A stretch of DNA of 64,000 nucleotides from Janthinobacterium sp. 61 (GCF_002846335.1 NZ_PJMQ01000001.1:1302001-1366000); one strand, 5' to 3'. Shown: positions 41,083-51,776, counted from the first letter of the stretch. A program made the numbers and translations. The notes: a model not told the origin generated them from the letters alone.

Positions 41083-42039
41083 TTACGACTCGGCGTCGCA
41101 TATACGGTCGCGTCCCGCAGACTTGGCCTGGTAAAGACGGCGGTCTATCCTGTCCAGAAAAACATTCGGGTCAAGCAGGGCGTTGGGCAAGATAGTGCCG
41201 ACGCCCATGCTGACAGTAACTAGGCGACCAACGCCGGAACGCGCATGCGTGATTTCCTTTCGCGCCAGCAGCTTGCGACAGCGCTCGGCCACGTTGCGGG
41301 CTGCACCCTCGTCCGTGGCTGGCAGCAGCAGCACAAACTCTTCGCCCCCAAGGCGGGCGCATAGGTCGCGTGAGCGTGACGCGCCCTCATCCATCGCCTG
41401 GGCCACACGTCGCAAGCATTCGTCACCTTGCATGTGGCCATAATGATCGTTGTACTGTTTGAAATAATCTATGTCGATCACGATCAGGGACAGCGGTTCG
41501 CCAGTGGCGCGCGCCTTGGCCCATTCGATCGGGTACAGATTGTCGAACATGCGGCGGTTTGCAACGCCTGTCAGGCTGTCGCGGTAGGTGAGGGCCTCCA
41601 GTTCGCGCTGCAACTTGAAGATCTTCTCTTCAGCCTGCTTACGCTCGGTAATGTCGAACATGAAGCCAACCAGCGACTCGACATCGCCGTCCTGGCGACG
41701 CACCACATGCACGACGTCGCGTATCCAAAGCTGTTCGCCGTCGGACGTCAGCGCCCGATAGTCGGCTTCGTGATCGACGCCCATTTGCGATTGTGCGACA
41801 CAAAAATCGACCGTCTTCTGGCGATCCTCCTCATGGATGCGTTCAGCCCAGTCATTTACGGACTGCCAGCTTGACTGTTTCCAGCCGAGCAACTCCTCAA
41901 TTTGGGGGCCTATGTAAGTGAAGCGCATCGTGGCCCAGTCGATCCGCCAAGGAATGGCGCGGGTCGACTCCAGCAAGGTTCGATATACACCAGCATCGTC
42001 GCAGGCGACGATGGAAGAATCGGGAGTAGAGGCAGTCAT
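41083..42039 (-). CDS. PAS-GGDEF diguanylate cyclase
   Basis: 318 residues. A PAS/PAC sensor domain (about residues 25-135, ending LVGFMFDITERKQAEEKI) is followed by a coiled linker and a GGDEF domain (150-318). The active site is GGEEF, and the inhibitory I-site RxxD lies exactly five residues before it (RSRD-LCARL-GGEEF). The protein should therefore make cyclic di-GMP with product inhibition. There are no membrane helices, so sensing is cytoplasmic. No ribosome site precedes the ATG; a TATAAA lies only 4 nt upstream. Confidence 0.88.
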   Translation of the reverse strand: MTASTPDSSIVACDDAGVYRTLLESTRAIPWRIDWATMRFTYIGPQIEELLGWKQSSWQSVNDWAERIHEEDRQKTVDFCVAQSQMGVDHEADYRALTSDGEQLWIRDVVHVVRRQDGDVESLVGFMFDITERKQAEEKIFKLQRELEALTYRDSLTGVANRRMFDNLYPIEWAKARATGEPLSLIVIDIDYFKQYNDHYGHMQGDECLRRVAQAMDEGASRSRDLCARLGGEEFVLLLPATDEGAARNVAERCRKLLARKEITHARSGVGRLVTVSMGVGTILPNALLDPNVFLDRIDRRLYQAKSAGRDRICDAES

Positions 42040-42377
42040 AATTTATACATGTGAGGAGGAAGGCATCGTGCACCGGGTGTACTTTTTACCGTCAAGGAAA
42101 GCTATTTTGTACAGCACGGGCGTGCGATGACGAGCCTGGCTTGCAAAACTTGCCAATCAGGAACTCTTGATAATCACGCTGGATTGCTGTACTGGACCGA
42201 CCGTCCGCAGTTGGCTGATAGCGGACGTGAGCGCTCGGAATGAGCGAGTGTACGAGATTGTTGTTTGCCGAGCAAGCAAGAGGGCTTGTCAGGCCCCCGA
42301 AAACCCGCGTGCGAAGACCGAGGCCGGACTCACAGGGGCCGACCCCGAAGTTACAGGGTTCAGTGGGCAGGCAGGAG
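42040..42377. other. Non-coding gap with degenerate repeat
   Basis: About 340 nt between the cyclase start and the 3' end of the receiver-TPR gene. It contains GGGGCCGACCCC (42335-42346), resembling a decayed family-B repeat arm. I see no gene in it. Confidence 0.4.
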
Positions 42378-44003
42378 TCAGGTCGCAATACCGTATTTAT
42401 GCTGGGTCGCCGCATACTGCTGCTTGAGCGACTCCAGCTTCGGATGCCTGGGGTCTATCTTGCGGATCACTTGCATCTGGTGCTGCGCCTGTTCGGCCAG
42501 CGGGGCTTCCCAGCCCAGCATATTGAGCTGGCGCAAGATGGCATCGACGGAGGCGAACAGCACGGGCAGGTTGCCTGGGGTCTTGCGCAGGGCCTGGCGC
42601 AGTACGAACACAGCTCCCTTGAGTTCTCCGCTTTCCGACTTGCTGGCCGCATCCTGCATCAATTCCTGCACCTGGTTCGTGATCTGCTGGCCCATGCCTT
42701 GCGCCAGGTCATGCCGGCCCGCCTTTTCAAACACGTCGACGGCCGCTTCCATCGTCACGTCGCTGTCGGCTTCGTTGACGAGTTTCATCATGACGTCGGA
42801 CGCTGCCTGCTCCAGGTTGTTTTTCAGGCAGCTCTGCACCAGGCCTACCTTCAGTTGGGTCGACAGGCCCCGCGCCGTGTCCAGGGCGGCGGCGGCCAGC
42901 TGCAGTTCGCTGGCGGCGGCGATGTCGTTCCCAGACAGTTCATGCAGCATGGCGGCCGAGATGGCGCGGCAGGCTTCCACATTGGCGCCGCCCCGCAGGG
43001 AGCGCTCCATGTCGCGCAGCACGCCGCTCGCTTGCGGCGCATCGCCCTTCTTGACCAGCGTCTTGACCAGGTTGACGTGATCTTCGGGGTCGCGGAATTC
43101 AGAGTACTTCGCTTTCGTCACCACTCGCTTGTAGGCCCGTTCGGCCGCGCCGATATCGCCCGTGTCAAACGCGATGCCGCCCAGGTGGCGCAGGCGGCGC
43201 ACCATGTGCGGCGAAATGGCCACCGCGTCTTCGAGGATTTTCTTCGCCTGCAGCTGCTGGCCCATGGCTTCATGGTTTTGCGCCAGCAGGTCGTAGGCGG
43301 CCATGAAGCGGGGATAGGTCTCCACCAGTTCCAGCAGCGCTTCCTGCGCCTCTTCGTGGCGTTGCTGTTCGAACAGGGTGCGCGCCAGGCCCAGGTGGGC
43401 CCAGGCCATGGGCCGCGTGGCCAGCATGTCGGCGTACAGCTGTTCCGCCTCCTTCCATTCATCGAGGGAGATGTGCAGCTCGGCGCGCAGGCGGGTGAAA
43501 TCGGCCGCCAGGCGCGGGTGCTGCAGTTCGGCCGCGCGGCAGCTTTTCACGGCTTCGCGCAAGTCGCCCTTGTCGATCAGCTGATACGTGGGCAGGAAGA
43601 TGGCGCGCCGTTCGATGGCGCGTGCGATGCGTCCGCTCAGCACATCGACGGTGAAAGGTTTCAATATGTAGTCGGACGGGGTCAGTTCGGCCGCGCTGAT
43701 CACCTTGCTGTGGATGGCTTCGGAGGTCAGCATGATGAAGATCGTCCACAGGCCGATCAGCTTGTGGTGGCGCAAGTCTTCCAGCAATTGCTGGCCATCC
43801 TGGCCGTCCGTGCCACTACCAAGATCGTATTCGCACAGGATGATGTCGAACGGTTTCTTCATCAGCAGGCGGATGGCCGTGCCTGAATTGACGGCATATT
43901 CCACCTTGGTGATGGCCGCCTGGTTCAGCATATTGTGCAGATTGCCCCGCATGCTGGGGTTGGGGTCGACGATCAGGACAGATAAATCGCTAGTTTCTGG
44001 CAT
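42378..44003 (-). CDS. Receiver domain-TPR response regulator
   Basis: 541 residues. A CheY-like receiver (about 1-125) begins LSVLIVDPNPSMRGNLHNML and contains the conserved T and K (IMLTSEA, ILKPF). A long TPR-type helical region follows (about 140-540; for example PMAWAHLGLARTLFEQQRHEEAQEALLELV). There is no DNA-binding output domain, so it should act by protein contacts. The usual phospho-acceptor Asp is Glu here (E58 in ILCEYDLG), with Asp two residues later. It ends 338 nt from the PAS-GGDEF gene and is divergent from the second GGDEF gene. Confidence 0.85.
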   Translation of the reverse strand: MPETSDLSVLIVDPNPSMRGNLHNMLNQAAITKVEYAVNSGTAIRLLMKKPFDIILCEYDLGSGTDGQDGQQLLEDLRHHKLIGLWTIFIMLTSEAIHSKVISAAELTPSDYILKPFTVDVLSGRIARAIERRAIFLPTYQLIDKGDLREAVKSCRAAELQHPRLAADFTRLRAELHISLDEWKEAEQLYADMLATRPMAWAHLGLARTLFEQQRHEEAQEALLELVETYPRFMAAYDLLAQNHEAMGQQLQAKKILEDAVAISPHMVRRLRHLGGIAFDTGDIGAAERAYKRVVTKAKYSEFRDPEDHVNLVKTLVKKGDAPQASGVLRDMERSLRGGANVEACRAISAAMLHELSGNDIAAASELQLAAAALDTARGLSTQLKVGLVQSCLKNNLEQAASDVMMKLVNEADSDVTMEAAVDVFEKAGRHDLAQGMGQQITNQVQELMQDAASKSESGELKGAVFVLRQALRKTPGNLPVLFASVDAILRQLNMLGWEAPLAEQAQHQMQVIRKIDPRHPKLESLKQQYAATQHKYGIAT

Positions 44004-44354
44004 TGTTCAGCTCTCGTTCATCTGTTCGGTCATTTGCGGGAACTCTCTTTTATATGTCTCTGCCCGGCAGCATTATTTTTTATCAGCATACTGCAAAGCT
44101 GGCTGGCACTGCCAGCAAAATGCATGCAATCCGGCGCGCTGCGTGAGGGCAGGCGCGTCCGGCGCCGTCCAGCGTTGTATTTCATGACACAGGGTTCCGC
44201 TTGTGGCGGTGCCAGCAGCTGTTTTTTCGTCCATTGATTGACTAGCGTGATAGTATTTTATAAATGCAACATTTGTTGCATACCGCGCCATGTCGCGGCC
44301 AGGCATGCGCAGGCTGTACGGGCGCTTTCTCCCTCTCTGGTATTGAAACCCGTC
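44004..44354. promoter_or_regulatory. Divergent intergenic region
   Basis: A 350-nt gap between the receiver-TPR gene and the membrane GGDEF gene. It has AT-rich patches, including GATAGTATTTTATAAATG near 44250-44267, which could hold a promoter for the plus-strand gene. No gene is convincing. Confidence 0.35.
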
Positions 44355-45419
44355 ATGCGCTTACCTGATCTGTCTACCTTGCGGCGTATTGCCGTTCCGC
44401 TTGCATTTGGCGGCAACAGCGAACAGCAGCATACCTATTTTGCGGAACTGCACCGGGTCGGCATGGTCACGCAGCTGCTGGGCATCATCGCCTACAGCCT
44501 GACCTGGCTGATGATGCCGGAGCCCTATCATCCGAATCTGGTGCACGCCGTGCTGGCGCTGCTGGGCATGCTGGCCAGCCTGGTGGTGCGCTACCGCTGC
44601 ACCACCCTGGCCGTGCTGACTGTCACCGGCGCTTGCGCCGTGCTGGCCCTGACCTTCGGCCTGCGCACCATGGCCGACGCCGTCCAGCACGCCAGTTTCT
44701 GGGTCTTGCCCGTGGGCGTCTTCATGACCCTGGCCATCGCCTCCATTTTCAATGGCGGCCTCAGCTACTTGGCCGTGGTGGCGGGCGTCTGGTGGAACGT
44801 GGGCCACGGCCTGTACCCGGTGAACGCGGGCTTGCCTGACCAATCCTGGGCGCCCTTGATGATTGCCGTCAGCGTCCTGTTCGGGCTGGCGCTGAATGTC
44901 AGCTTCAGCTTATTGCGTTTGCGCAACTATCACGCCAAAGTGGAATTGACGCGGCTGGCCTTTCAGGACAGCCTGACTGGCCTGAATAACCGCCGCATGT
45001 TCACGCAGCGCGCCCAGCAGATGCACGGCGCGACTCGCGGCGGCATGCTGTATTTCCTGATGATCGATATCGACGATTTCAAGGTCATCAACGACCAGCA
45101 GGGGCACGATGCGGGCGACGAGGTGCTGGTGCGCACGGCCGCCATCATCGCCGACAAGGCGCAAGGCCATTTGTGCGGACGCCTGGGCGGCGAGGAATTC
45201 GGCGTGGTCTACGCGGGCAGCCGCGAGGATGCGGGCGCCTTTGCTGGCGGCCTGGTCGAGGCCGTCAGCCAGGCCTTCCTGACAGCACAGTTCGTGTCGA
45301 TCAGCGTGGGCGTGGCCGAACTGGACCGGGGCAAGGAGCTGGGCCACAGCTACCGGCTGGCCGACGAAGCGCTGTACCTGGCCAAGCGCCAGGGCAAGAA
45401 CCGCTATGTGATCGCCTGA
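44355..45419 (+). CDS. Membrane-bound GGDEF diguanylate cyclase
   Basis: 354 residues. Six predicted transmembrane helices in the first ~190 residues form a MASE-like sensor. The GGDEF domain (about 200-354) contains LAFQDSLTGLNNRRMF and the active-site GGEEF. The I-site RxxD is missing five residues before the active site (AQGH instead), so product inhibition is not expected. The ATG at 44355 was chosen over the upstream open frame start at 44238, whose extra residues are not membrane-like. Confidence 0.85.
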   Translation: MRLPDLSTLRRIAVPLAFGGNSEQQHTYFAELHRVGMVTQLLGIIAYSLTWLMMPEPYHPNLVHAVLALLGMLASLVVRYRCTTLAVLTVTGACAVLALTFGLRTMADAVQHASFWVLPVGVFMTLAIASIFNGGLSYLAVVAGVWWNVGHGLYPVNAGLPDQSWAPLMIAVSVLFGLALNVSFSLLRLRNYHAKVELTRLAFQDSLTGLNNRRMFTQRAQQMHGATRGGMLYFLMIDIDDFKVINDQQGHDAGDEVLVRTAAIIADKAQGHLCGRLGGEEFGVVYAGSREDAGAFAGGLVEAVSQAFLTAQFVSISVGVAELDRGKELGHSYRLADEALYLAKRQGKNRYVIA

Positions 45420-45532
45420 TGATTGCCAGAGGGTGTTGCTGGCGTGTCAAAAACTGCCGCTGTGCGGGGCAAAAGGGTGGCAAAAGGGGGGCAAAACCGC
45501 AAGTTCCGGTCATAAGGCAGGGGTAAAACGGG

Positions 45533-45538
45533 TATAAT
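45533..45538 (+). promoter_or_regulatory. -10 box upstream of purL
   Basis: A perfect TATAAT 86 nt before the purL start codon; no matching -35 is evident. The surrounding gap (45420-45623) holds nothing else that I recognise. Confidence 0.45.
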
Positions 45539-45623
45539 GCGCGCAAAGGAAATTTGCCGTACGAAAGATATTGTCATACCTACCTTTAACCCGCAGCCAC
45601 GCTGCATCAACCACCTTCCAATC

Positions 45624-48600
45624 ATGTTGATACTGCCGGGTTCCAATGCCCTGTCCGTTTTCCGTAGCCACCGTCTGTTAAGCCAACTGCAAGCCGTGTC
45701 GCCTGCGATTGTTGCCGTACAAGCACGCTATGTCCATTTCATCGATGCCAGCGCGCCTCTCACCAACGACGACAGCACGCGCCTTGGCGCCTTGCTGACG
45801 TACGGCGAGCCGGCCCAAGCTGACAATACGGAAGGCGCTGCCGAAGAATTCTTCGTCATCCCCCGTTTCGGCACGATTTCGCCGTGGGCCTCGAAAGCCA
45901 CCGACATCGCGCACAATTGCGGCATGGCGCACATCAAGCGCGTCGAACGCGGCATCGCTTTCCGCATCAACCTGAAATCGGGCATCCTGGGCAGCGCCAT
46001 TGGCGCCGGCAAATTGTCGGACGAGCAGGTGCAGACTGTGGCCGATCTGCTGCACGACCGCATGACGGAATCCGTTTTGCGCAGCGCCGACCAGGCCAAG
46101 GACTTGTTCCGCACCCTGGAAGCGCGCCCGCTCGAATCGATCGACTTGCTGGGGCAGGGCAAGCGTGCCCTGGAAACGGCGAACACGGAACTGGGCCTGG
46201 CGATGTCGGAAGACGAAATCGACTACCTGGACGCCGCCTTCACCAAGGCTGGCCGCAATCCGACGGACGTGGAACTGATGATGTTCGCCCAAGCGAACAG
46301 CGAGCATTGCCGCCACAAGATCTTCAACGCCGACTGGACCATCGACGGCGTGGCGCAGCCAAAATCCTTGTTCGGCATGATCAAGAACACGCATGAATTG
46401 CAGCCGAAGGGCACCGTCGTCGCCTACAGCGACAATTCCTCGATCATGGAAGGCGCGACGGTATCGCGCTTCTACCCGCGCGGCGCCAGCCACGAATATG
46501 CGGCATCGACGGAACTGACGCACACCCTGATGAAGGTGGAAACGCATAATCACCCGACGGCAATCTCCCCATTCCCCGGCGCCTCCACGGGCGCAGGCGG
46601 CGAGATCCGCGACGAAGGCGCGACGGGCCGCGGCGCCAAGCCAAAGGCTGGCCTGACCGGTTTCACCGTATCGAACCTGTCCTTGCCGGATGCCGTGCGC
46701 AGCTGGGAAACGGCCGCTTCCGTGACGGCGCCTCTGGCTGGCCGTACTGACGCCGATCAATACGGCAAACCGGAGCGCATCGCTTCGCCGCTGCAAATCA
46801 TGATCGAAGGCCCGTTGGGCGGCGCCGCATTCTCGAACGAATTCGGTCGTCCCGTGCTGGGCGGCTACTTCCGCACGTATGAACAGAACGTCGGCGCAAA
46901 AGAAGCGGGCGCCCCTGACGCCGTGTTCGGCTACCACAAGCCGATCATGATCGCCGGCGGCATCGGCAATATCTCCGCGCAGCACACGCACAAGAACGAC
47001 ATCCCCGTTGGCAGCCTGCTGGTGCAGCTCGGTGGCCCGGGCATGCGCATCGGCATGGGTGGCAGCGCCGCCTCGTCGATGACCACTGGCAGCAACACGG
47101 CCGACCTGGACTTCGATTCCGTCCAGCGCGGCAATCCGGAAATGGAACGCCGCGCCCAGGAAGTCATCAACGCCTGCTGGCAAATGGGCGCCGACAATCC
47201 GATCATCTCCATCCACGACGTGGGTGCGGGCGGCTTGTCGAACGCATTCCCGGAAATCACCAACGACGCCAAGCGCGGCGCGATTTTCGACCTGCGCAAG
47301 ATTCCACTGGAAGAATCGGGCATGGCGCCGAAAGAAATCTGGAGCAACGAGTCGCAGGAACGCTATGTTCTCGCCATCGCGCCGGAAAGCCTGCCACTGT
47401 TCAAAGCCATGTGCGAACGCGAACGCTGCCTGTTCGCCGCCGTGGGCGTGGCCACCGAAGAGCGTCAACTCAAGCTGATCGACCCGGAACTGGGCAACGA
47501 GCCGGTCGACATGCCGATGGACGTCTTGCTGGGCAAGCCGCCCAAGATGCAGCGCGACGTGGTTCACGTGGCCAACGATTTCCCCGCCATCGACCTGACG
47601 GGCATGGACCTGGTGGACGTAGCGCAAAAAGTGCTGCTGTTGCCGACCGTGGCCGACAAATCCTTCCTGATCACCATCGGCGACCGTAGCGTGGGCGGCA
47701 TGACCGTGCGCGACCAGATGGTGGGACCATGGCAAGTGCCGGTGGCCGATTGCGCCGTCACCACCATGAGCTTCGAAGGCTACCTGGGTGAAGCGATGGC
47801 CATGGGCGAACGCACGCCGCTGGCCGTCATCGACGCCGCTGCCTCGGGCCGCATGGCCGTGGGTGAAGCCGTCACCAACATCGCCGCCGCCGCGATTGCC
47901 GACATTTCCGACATCAAGCTGTCCGCCAACTGGATGGCTGCCTGCGGCCAGCCTGGCCAGGACGCAGCCCTGTACGACACGGTGAAAGCCGTCGGCATGG
48001 ACCTGTGCCCCGCGCTGGGCATCAGCATCCCCGTCGGCAAGGATTCGCTGTCGATGCGCACGACGTGGAAAGACGATAGCACGGGCGCGGCGAAATCCGT
48101 CACGTCGCCAGTGTCCCTGATCGTGTCGTCGTTCGCGCCAGTCACGGACGTGCGCAAGTCGCTCACGCCGCAGCTGAAAACGGACAAGGGCGACACGTCA
48201 TTGATCTTGATCGACCTGGGCCGCGGCAAGAACCGCTTGGGCGCCTCCGCCCTGGCGCAAGTCATGGGCCAGCTGGGCAATGAGACGCCGGACGTGGACA
48301 GCGCGGAAGACCTGAAAGGCTTCTTCGCCGCCATCCAGAAATTGAACAGCGACGACAAGCTGCTGGCCTACCATGACCGTTCGGACGGCGGCCTGTACGC
48401 CACCCTGACGGAAATGGCCTTCGCCGGCCACACGGGCATGTCCGTCAACCTGGACATGCTGACCATGGAAGGCGAGCACTCCAGCGACTGGGGCGACGCC
48501 AAGAACTGGACAGGCCAGGTAGCGGAACGCCGCAACGAATTGACCCTGCGTGCCTTGTTCAGCGAAGAGCTGGGCGCCGTCATCCAGGTGCGTGCGGAAG

Positions 48601-49673
48601 AAAAATCGCTCGTCATGGACGTACTGCGCACCTTCAATCTGGGCGCCTGCAGCCATATCATCGGCAAATTGAACGACCGCGACGTGATCGAATTCACGCG
48701 CGACGCCAAGCTGATTTACACCCAGCCACGCGCAGCCCTGCACCGCCTGTGGAGCGAAACGAGCTGGCGCATCGCCCGCCTGCGCGACAATCCGGCTTGC
48801 GCCGACGCCGAATACGATCGCCTGCTGGACGTGCAAGACCCGGGCATGTCGCCTATCGTCACGTTCGACCAGAACGAGAACATCGCCGCGCCATTCATCG
48901 CCACCGGCGTGCGTCCGCGTGTCGCCATCCTGCGCGAGCAGGGCGTCAACTCGCACATCGAGACGGCTTACGTGATGCACCAGGCAGGTTTCACGGCTGT
49001 CGACGTGCACATGAGCGACCTGATTGCGGGCCGCGTCAAGCTGGACGACTTCCAGGGCGTCATCGCCGTGGGCGGCTTCTCGTACGGCGATGTGCTGGGC
49101 GCGGGCGAAGGCTGGGCGAAAACGATTTTGTTCAACGCCAGCCTGGCGGAACAGTTCGCGCGCTTCTTCAACCGCACGGACAGCTTCGGCCTGGGTATCT
49201 GCAACGGCTGCCAGATGATGAGCAATTTGAAATCCATCATCCCCGGCGCCCACGCCTGGCCCAAGTTCACGCGCAACAAGTCGGAGAAATTCGAAGGCCG
49301 CTTTGCCATGGTCGAAGTGATGGACTCCCCATCGATCTTCTTCAACGGCATGGCCGGCACGCAAGCCGGCATCGCCATCGCCCACGGCGAAGGCTATGCC
49401 GACTTCTCGCAAACGGGCGACATCACCCAAGTCAGCAAAGCCATGCGCTTCGTCGACAACAAGGGCGCCGCCACCGAAGCGTACCCGTACAACCCGAACG
49501 GCTCGCCGGAAGGCATCACCTCCGTCACCACGCCAGACGGCCGCTTCACCGTGCTGATGCCGCACGCAGAGCGCGTGTTCCGCAGCGTGCAGCAGTCGTA
49601 TCACCCTGAAGCATGGGGCGAGGATTCGCCGTGGATGCGCATGTTCAGGAATGCGCGGAAGTTTGTGGGGTAA
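45624..49673 (+). CDS. purL: Phosphoribosylformylglycinamidine synthase (FGAR amidotransferase)
   Basis: A 1349-residue large-type PurL, the fourth step of purine synthesis: FGAR + glutamine + ATP to FGAM. The N-terminal PurS-like domain is followed by AIRS-like domains with [18 protein letters not shown] and [16 protein letters not shown]. The C-terminal glutaminase holds the nucleophile C1193 in [10 protein letters not shown] and ends with the [15 protein letters not shown] motif. The start [18 protein letters not shown] matches the family; the open frame begins 87 nt upstream. It stands alone and is followed by a terminator. Confidence 0.98.
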   Translation: MLILPGSNALSVFRSHRLLSQLQAVSPAIVAVQARYVHFIDASAPLTNDDSTRLGALLTYGEPAQADNTEGAAEEFFVIPRFGTISPWASKATDIAHNCGMAHIKRVERGIAFRINLKSGILGSAIGAGKLSDEQVQTVADLLHDRMTESVLRSADQAKDLFRTLEARPLESIDLLGQGKRALETANTELGLAMSEDEIDYLDAAFTKAGRNPTDVELMMFAQANSEHCRHKIFNADWTIDGVAQPKSLFGMIKNTHELQPKGTVVAYSDNSSIMEGATVSRFYPRGASHEYAASTELTHTLMKVETHNHPTAISPFPGASTGAGGEIRDEGATGRGAKPKAGLTGFTVSNLSLPDAVRSWETAASVTAPLAGRTDADQYGKPERIASPLQIMIEGPLGGAAFSNEFGRPVLGGYFRTYEQNVGAKEAGAPDAVFGYHKPIMIAGGIGNISAQHTHKNDIPVGSLLVQLGGPGMRIGMGGSAASSMTTGSNTADLDFDSVQRGNPEMERRAQEVINACWQMGADNPIISIHDVGAGGLSNAFPEITNDAKRGAIFDLRKIPLEESGMAPKEIWSNESQERYVLAIAPESLPLFKAMCERERCLFAAVGVATEERQLKLIDPELGNEPVDMPMDVLLGKPPKMQRDVVHVANDFPAIDLTGMDLVDVAQKVLLLPTVADKSFLITIGDRSVGGMTVRDQMVGPWQVPVADCAVTTMSFEGYLGEAMAMGERTPLAVIDAAASGRMAVGEAVTNIAAAAIADISDIKLSANWMAACGQPGQDAALYDTVKAVGMDLCPALGISIPVGKDSLSMRTTWKDDSTGAAKSVTSPVSLIVSSFAPVTDVRKSLTPQLKTDKGDTSLILIDLGRGKNRLGASALAQVMGQLGNETPDVDSAEDLKGFFAAIQKLNSDDKLLAYHDRSDGGLYATLTEMAFAGHTGMSVNLDMLTMEGEHSSDWGDAKNWTGQVAERRNELTLRALFSEELGAVIQVRAEEKSLVMDVLRTFNLGACSHIIGKLNDRDVIEFTRDAKLIYTQPRAALHRLWSETSWRIARLRDNPACADAEYDRLLDVQDPGMSPIVTFDQNENIAAPFIATGVRPRVAILREQGVNSHIETAYVMHQAGFTAVDVHMSDLIAGRVKLDDFQGVIAVGGFSYGDVLGAGEGWAKTILFNASLAEQFARFFNRTDSFGLGICNGCQMMSNLKSIIPGAHAWPKFTRNKSEKFEGRFAMVEVMDSPSIFFNGMAGTQAGIAIAHGEGYADFSQTGDITQVSKAMRFVDNKGAATEAYPYNPNGSPEGITSVTTPDGRFTVLMPHAERVFRSVQQSYHPEAWGEDSPWMRMFRNARKFVG

Positions 49674-49734
49674 TTCAGAGCTGTTTGCGGCGCGGAGCCT
49701 TGGTTCAAGGCGCTGCTGCTGGGGTAGGAATGAG

Positions 49735-49764
49735 AAAGCCGCTGTCGGGAGACAGCGGCTTTTT
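49735..49764 (+). terminator. Terminator after purL
   Basis: A 12-bp perfect stem AAAGCCGCTGTC / GACAGCGGCTTT with loop GGGA and TTTTTATTTTTT. Base composition drops sharply right after it. Confidence 0.92.
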
Positions 49765-49779
49765 ATTTTTTAAAATACA

Positions 49780-50925
49780 TCACTTCATATTTTTAATGAT
49801 AGCTTGCAAATTCTGAAATCGTTGCTCATTAAGAAATTTTACTTCACCTATGCTTCCAAGGTCGAAAATCTCGGCAGCTTTTTTTAATCGACTAAGTAAA
49901 GGTATGGCAATTCCATCTACCAAATCTGCAAAACCTATCATGTCGGAATAGCTAGATGGTATTTTGTAACCCTTAGTCGAACTGGCTATTACAACATCAT
50001 GATCTCTAAGTTTTGCAATTATATTTGAGCGTAGATACTGCTTGGTAATCTCATGAAATCCTTGATTTTTTAAATGTTCAAGAATTTCATTTGTTGATGT
50101 GAATGTTTTTCCAGAAGGGAATCTGGCACAAAAAAGCAAGTAGCTGAGCGTTGCGTACTGAATTTCTATTTCCGGATCCGATGAATTAAAATTATTTCTT
50201 AAAAATTCAGATGCTCTAAGAAGTGAGATGGTGGAAATTTTTGAGTCAATGTCGGTGGATGAGTTGTTGGCTGCTAGTTCTGTTTCGAATTTCGGCGGCC
50301 ACTCATCTATCCTTATTCTCCTATTTTGAATGAAGCTTAGAAAACTGTCTCGTACGTTCCCAGAAACTTTTTCCTCGTACAGCTTTGCTGTGGTGCCAAC
50401 CAAAAAGTCAGCAAGCTGAACTAATATTTGGGTTCTGCTATCCACAATCTCAATTTTCGATTCGAAAAAAAGATCTGGAACATGAGTTTTGGTGACGTAT
50501 TTTCTAAAGCTGTTAATGAAATCTGAACCCCCGTGGCCATCAGCATAAATCGTTATATTTTTTACTGACTTGAAAAGTTGATTGTATAGGAGTCCATTTA
50601 TGAATTTAATGAAAGATTTTTTGTATTGCAATCCGCTATCTTTTATTATTCGTGATTTATCCACGCAAACTGCATAAAATCTGAAATTTAAAGGTGATAT
50701 CTCATTGATTATTTTCAGTCTTTTGGCGTCGCTTAGTTTGTTTGATTTAATTTCGCCAGAATTGAAATATTTTATTCTAATATTCTCCATCGATGCTTCA
50801 AGTTCCGATCTTTCTTCGGTTGGAATTATTACTGCTAGTACTATGAAGTAATTTGAGGCGCCATCCTTCTCGGTTGCTAAATCATGGTTTCCGGATTCAT
50901 CAACAAAGGCAAAGTAATCACTCAT
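49780..50925 (-). CDS. DUF3800 protein with C-terminal winged-helix-like region
   Basis: 381 residues. The N-terminal DUF3800 domain (about 1-215) has the hallmark FVDESGNHD at residues 7-15 and the closing motif DSRTQILVQLADFLVG. The family is predicted to have an RNase H-like fold with an acidic active site and is frequent on mobile and defence-related DNA. The C-terminal ~150 residues include TSTNEILEHLKNQGFHEI and AKLRDHDVVIASSTKGYKI, which look like a winged helix (inference). The gene is strikingly AT-rich: sampled 60-base lines have about 27-42 % GC, against ~63 % in purL. That indicates recent transfer. No partner gene is adjacent. Confidence 0.85.
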   Translation of the reverse strand: MSDYFAFVDESGNHDLATEKDGASNYFIVLAVIIPTEERSELEASMENIRIKYFNSGEIKSNKLSDAKRLKIINEISPLNFRFYAVCVDKSRIIKDSGLQYKKSFIKFINGLLYNQLFKSVKNITIYADGHGGSDFINSFRKYVTKTHVPDLFFESKIEIVDSRTQILVQLADFLVGTTAKLYEEKVSGNVRDSFLSFIQNRRIRIDEWPPKFETELAANNSSTDIDSKISTISLLRASEFLRNNFNSSDPEIEIQYATLSYLLFCARFPSGKTFTSTNEILEHLKNQGFHEITKQYLRSNIIAKLRDHDVVIASSTKGYKIPSSYSDMIGFADLVDGIAIPLLSRLKKAAEIFDLGSIGEVKFLNEQRFQNLQAIIKNMK

Positions 50926-50969
50926 TAGTAGCCCATTTTAAATTTGTACTTTTGGATATTCTTGAATAT

Positions 50970-51776
50970 TCACAACCCCTTCGCCACCCCTACAATCACC
51001 ACCGCCGACGGCACCAGCAAAAACTGCGCAATCAGCGTCCCCGCCAATCTGCTCCCCACCAGCCACACCACCGTGCGGCGGAATTGCGATTCTTCGATCT
51101 TGCCTTCGATGACGTCGTCCGTCATGCCCGAAATGTGCGGGTCGATGAAGACGGCCATCATGATGGTGGCGCCGCCGTTGATGATCGATGAAAGCGTGCT
51201 GGAGGTGACGCGCACGCTGGGGTCGAGCACGCCTGCGTACAGGGCGGCGAAGACGCCCACCGTCCACAGGGCCGTGGCGATGACGTTCATGGCGGTCATG
51301 GAGACGGAAACGCCGGATTGTTGGCGCAGGCCCGTGAAGTTGGCGGGCTTGGGCAGGCTGGCGGAGGTCTTGAGGTGGGACAGGCCACCCTTGAAGACGG
51401 CGTGCAGCAGCAGTTTCGGTACCGACCTGTGCACCTGGAAATGCTCGACGGCGCGGCAGAAGGCGCGCTGGAAGGTGGGGATCAGGATCGCGCCGAGTAT
51501 CGTCGCCAGGCTGGCGGAGAATAGCAGCCAGCGGAAATCTGCCAATAGCGTGCTGGCGGCGACGTGCTGGTCTATGCCCGTTTCCACGCGCTTGGCGAGG
51601 AATGGTCCCAGGAAAGAGTTCGAAGTGCGCGATAGCAGCATCAGAATGCTGAACAGGGCCAGCGATACGGCGATGCGCCGTGTGCGGATGCCGGCGATGC
51701 GCACGGAGTAGGCGAGGGTGCCGATAATGTGGATGATGAACGTCAGTGCGCAAATCAACAGCAATTGCTTGTCCAT
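50970..51776 (-). CDS. amj: Amj-type (YdaH/DUF2837) lipid II flippase-like membrane protein
   Basis: 268 residues, starting MDKQLLLICALTFIIHIIGT and continuing with AYSVRIAGIRTRRIAVSLALF. Six or more hydrophobic helices cover most of the length. It resembles the Amj (formerly YdaH) family, which in Bacillus is an alternate lipid II flippase beside MurJ. An AAGG site sits 5 nt before the chosen ATG; the frame opens 33 nt further upstream. Normal GC content returns here after the AT-rich neighbour. Identification is from recall of family sequence, not a search. Confidence 0.7.
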   Translation of the reverse strand: MDKQLLLICALTFIIHIIGTLAYSVRIAGIRTRRIAVSLALFSILMLLSRTSNSFLGPFLAKRVETGIDQHVAASTLLADFRWLLFSASLATILGAILIPTFQRAFCRAVEHFQVHRSVPKLLLHAVFKGGLSHLKTSASLPKPANFTGLRQQSGVSVSMTAMNVIATALWTVGVFAALYAGVLDPSVRVTSSTLSSIINGGATIMMAVFIDPHISGMTDDVIEGKIEESQFRRTVVWLVGSRLAGTLIAQFLLVPSAVVIVGVAKGL

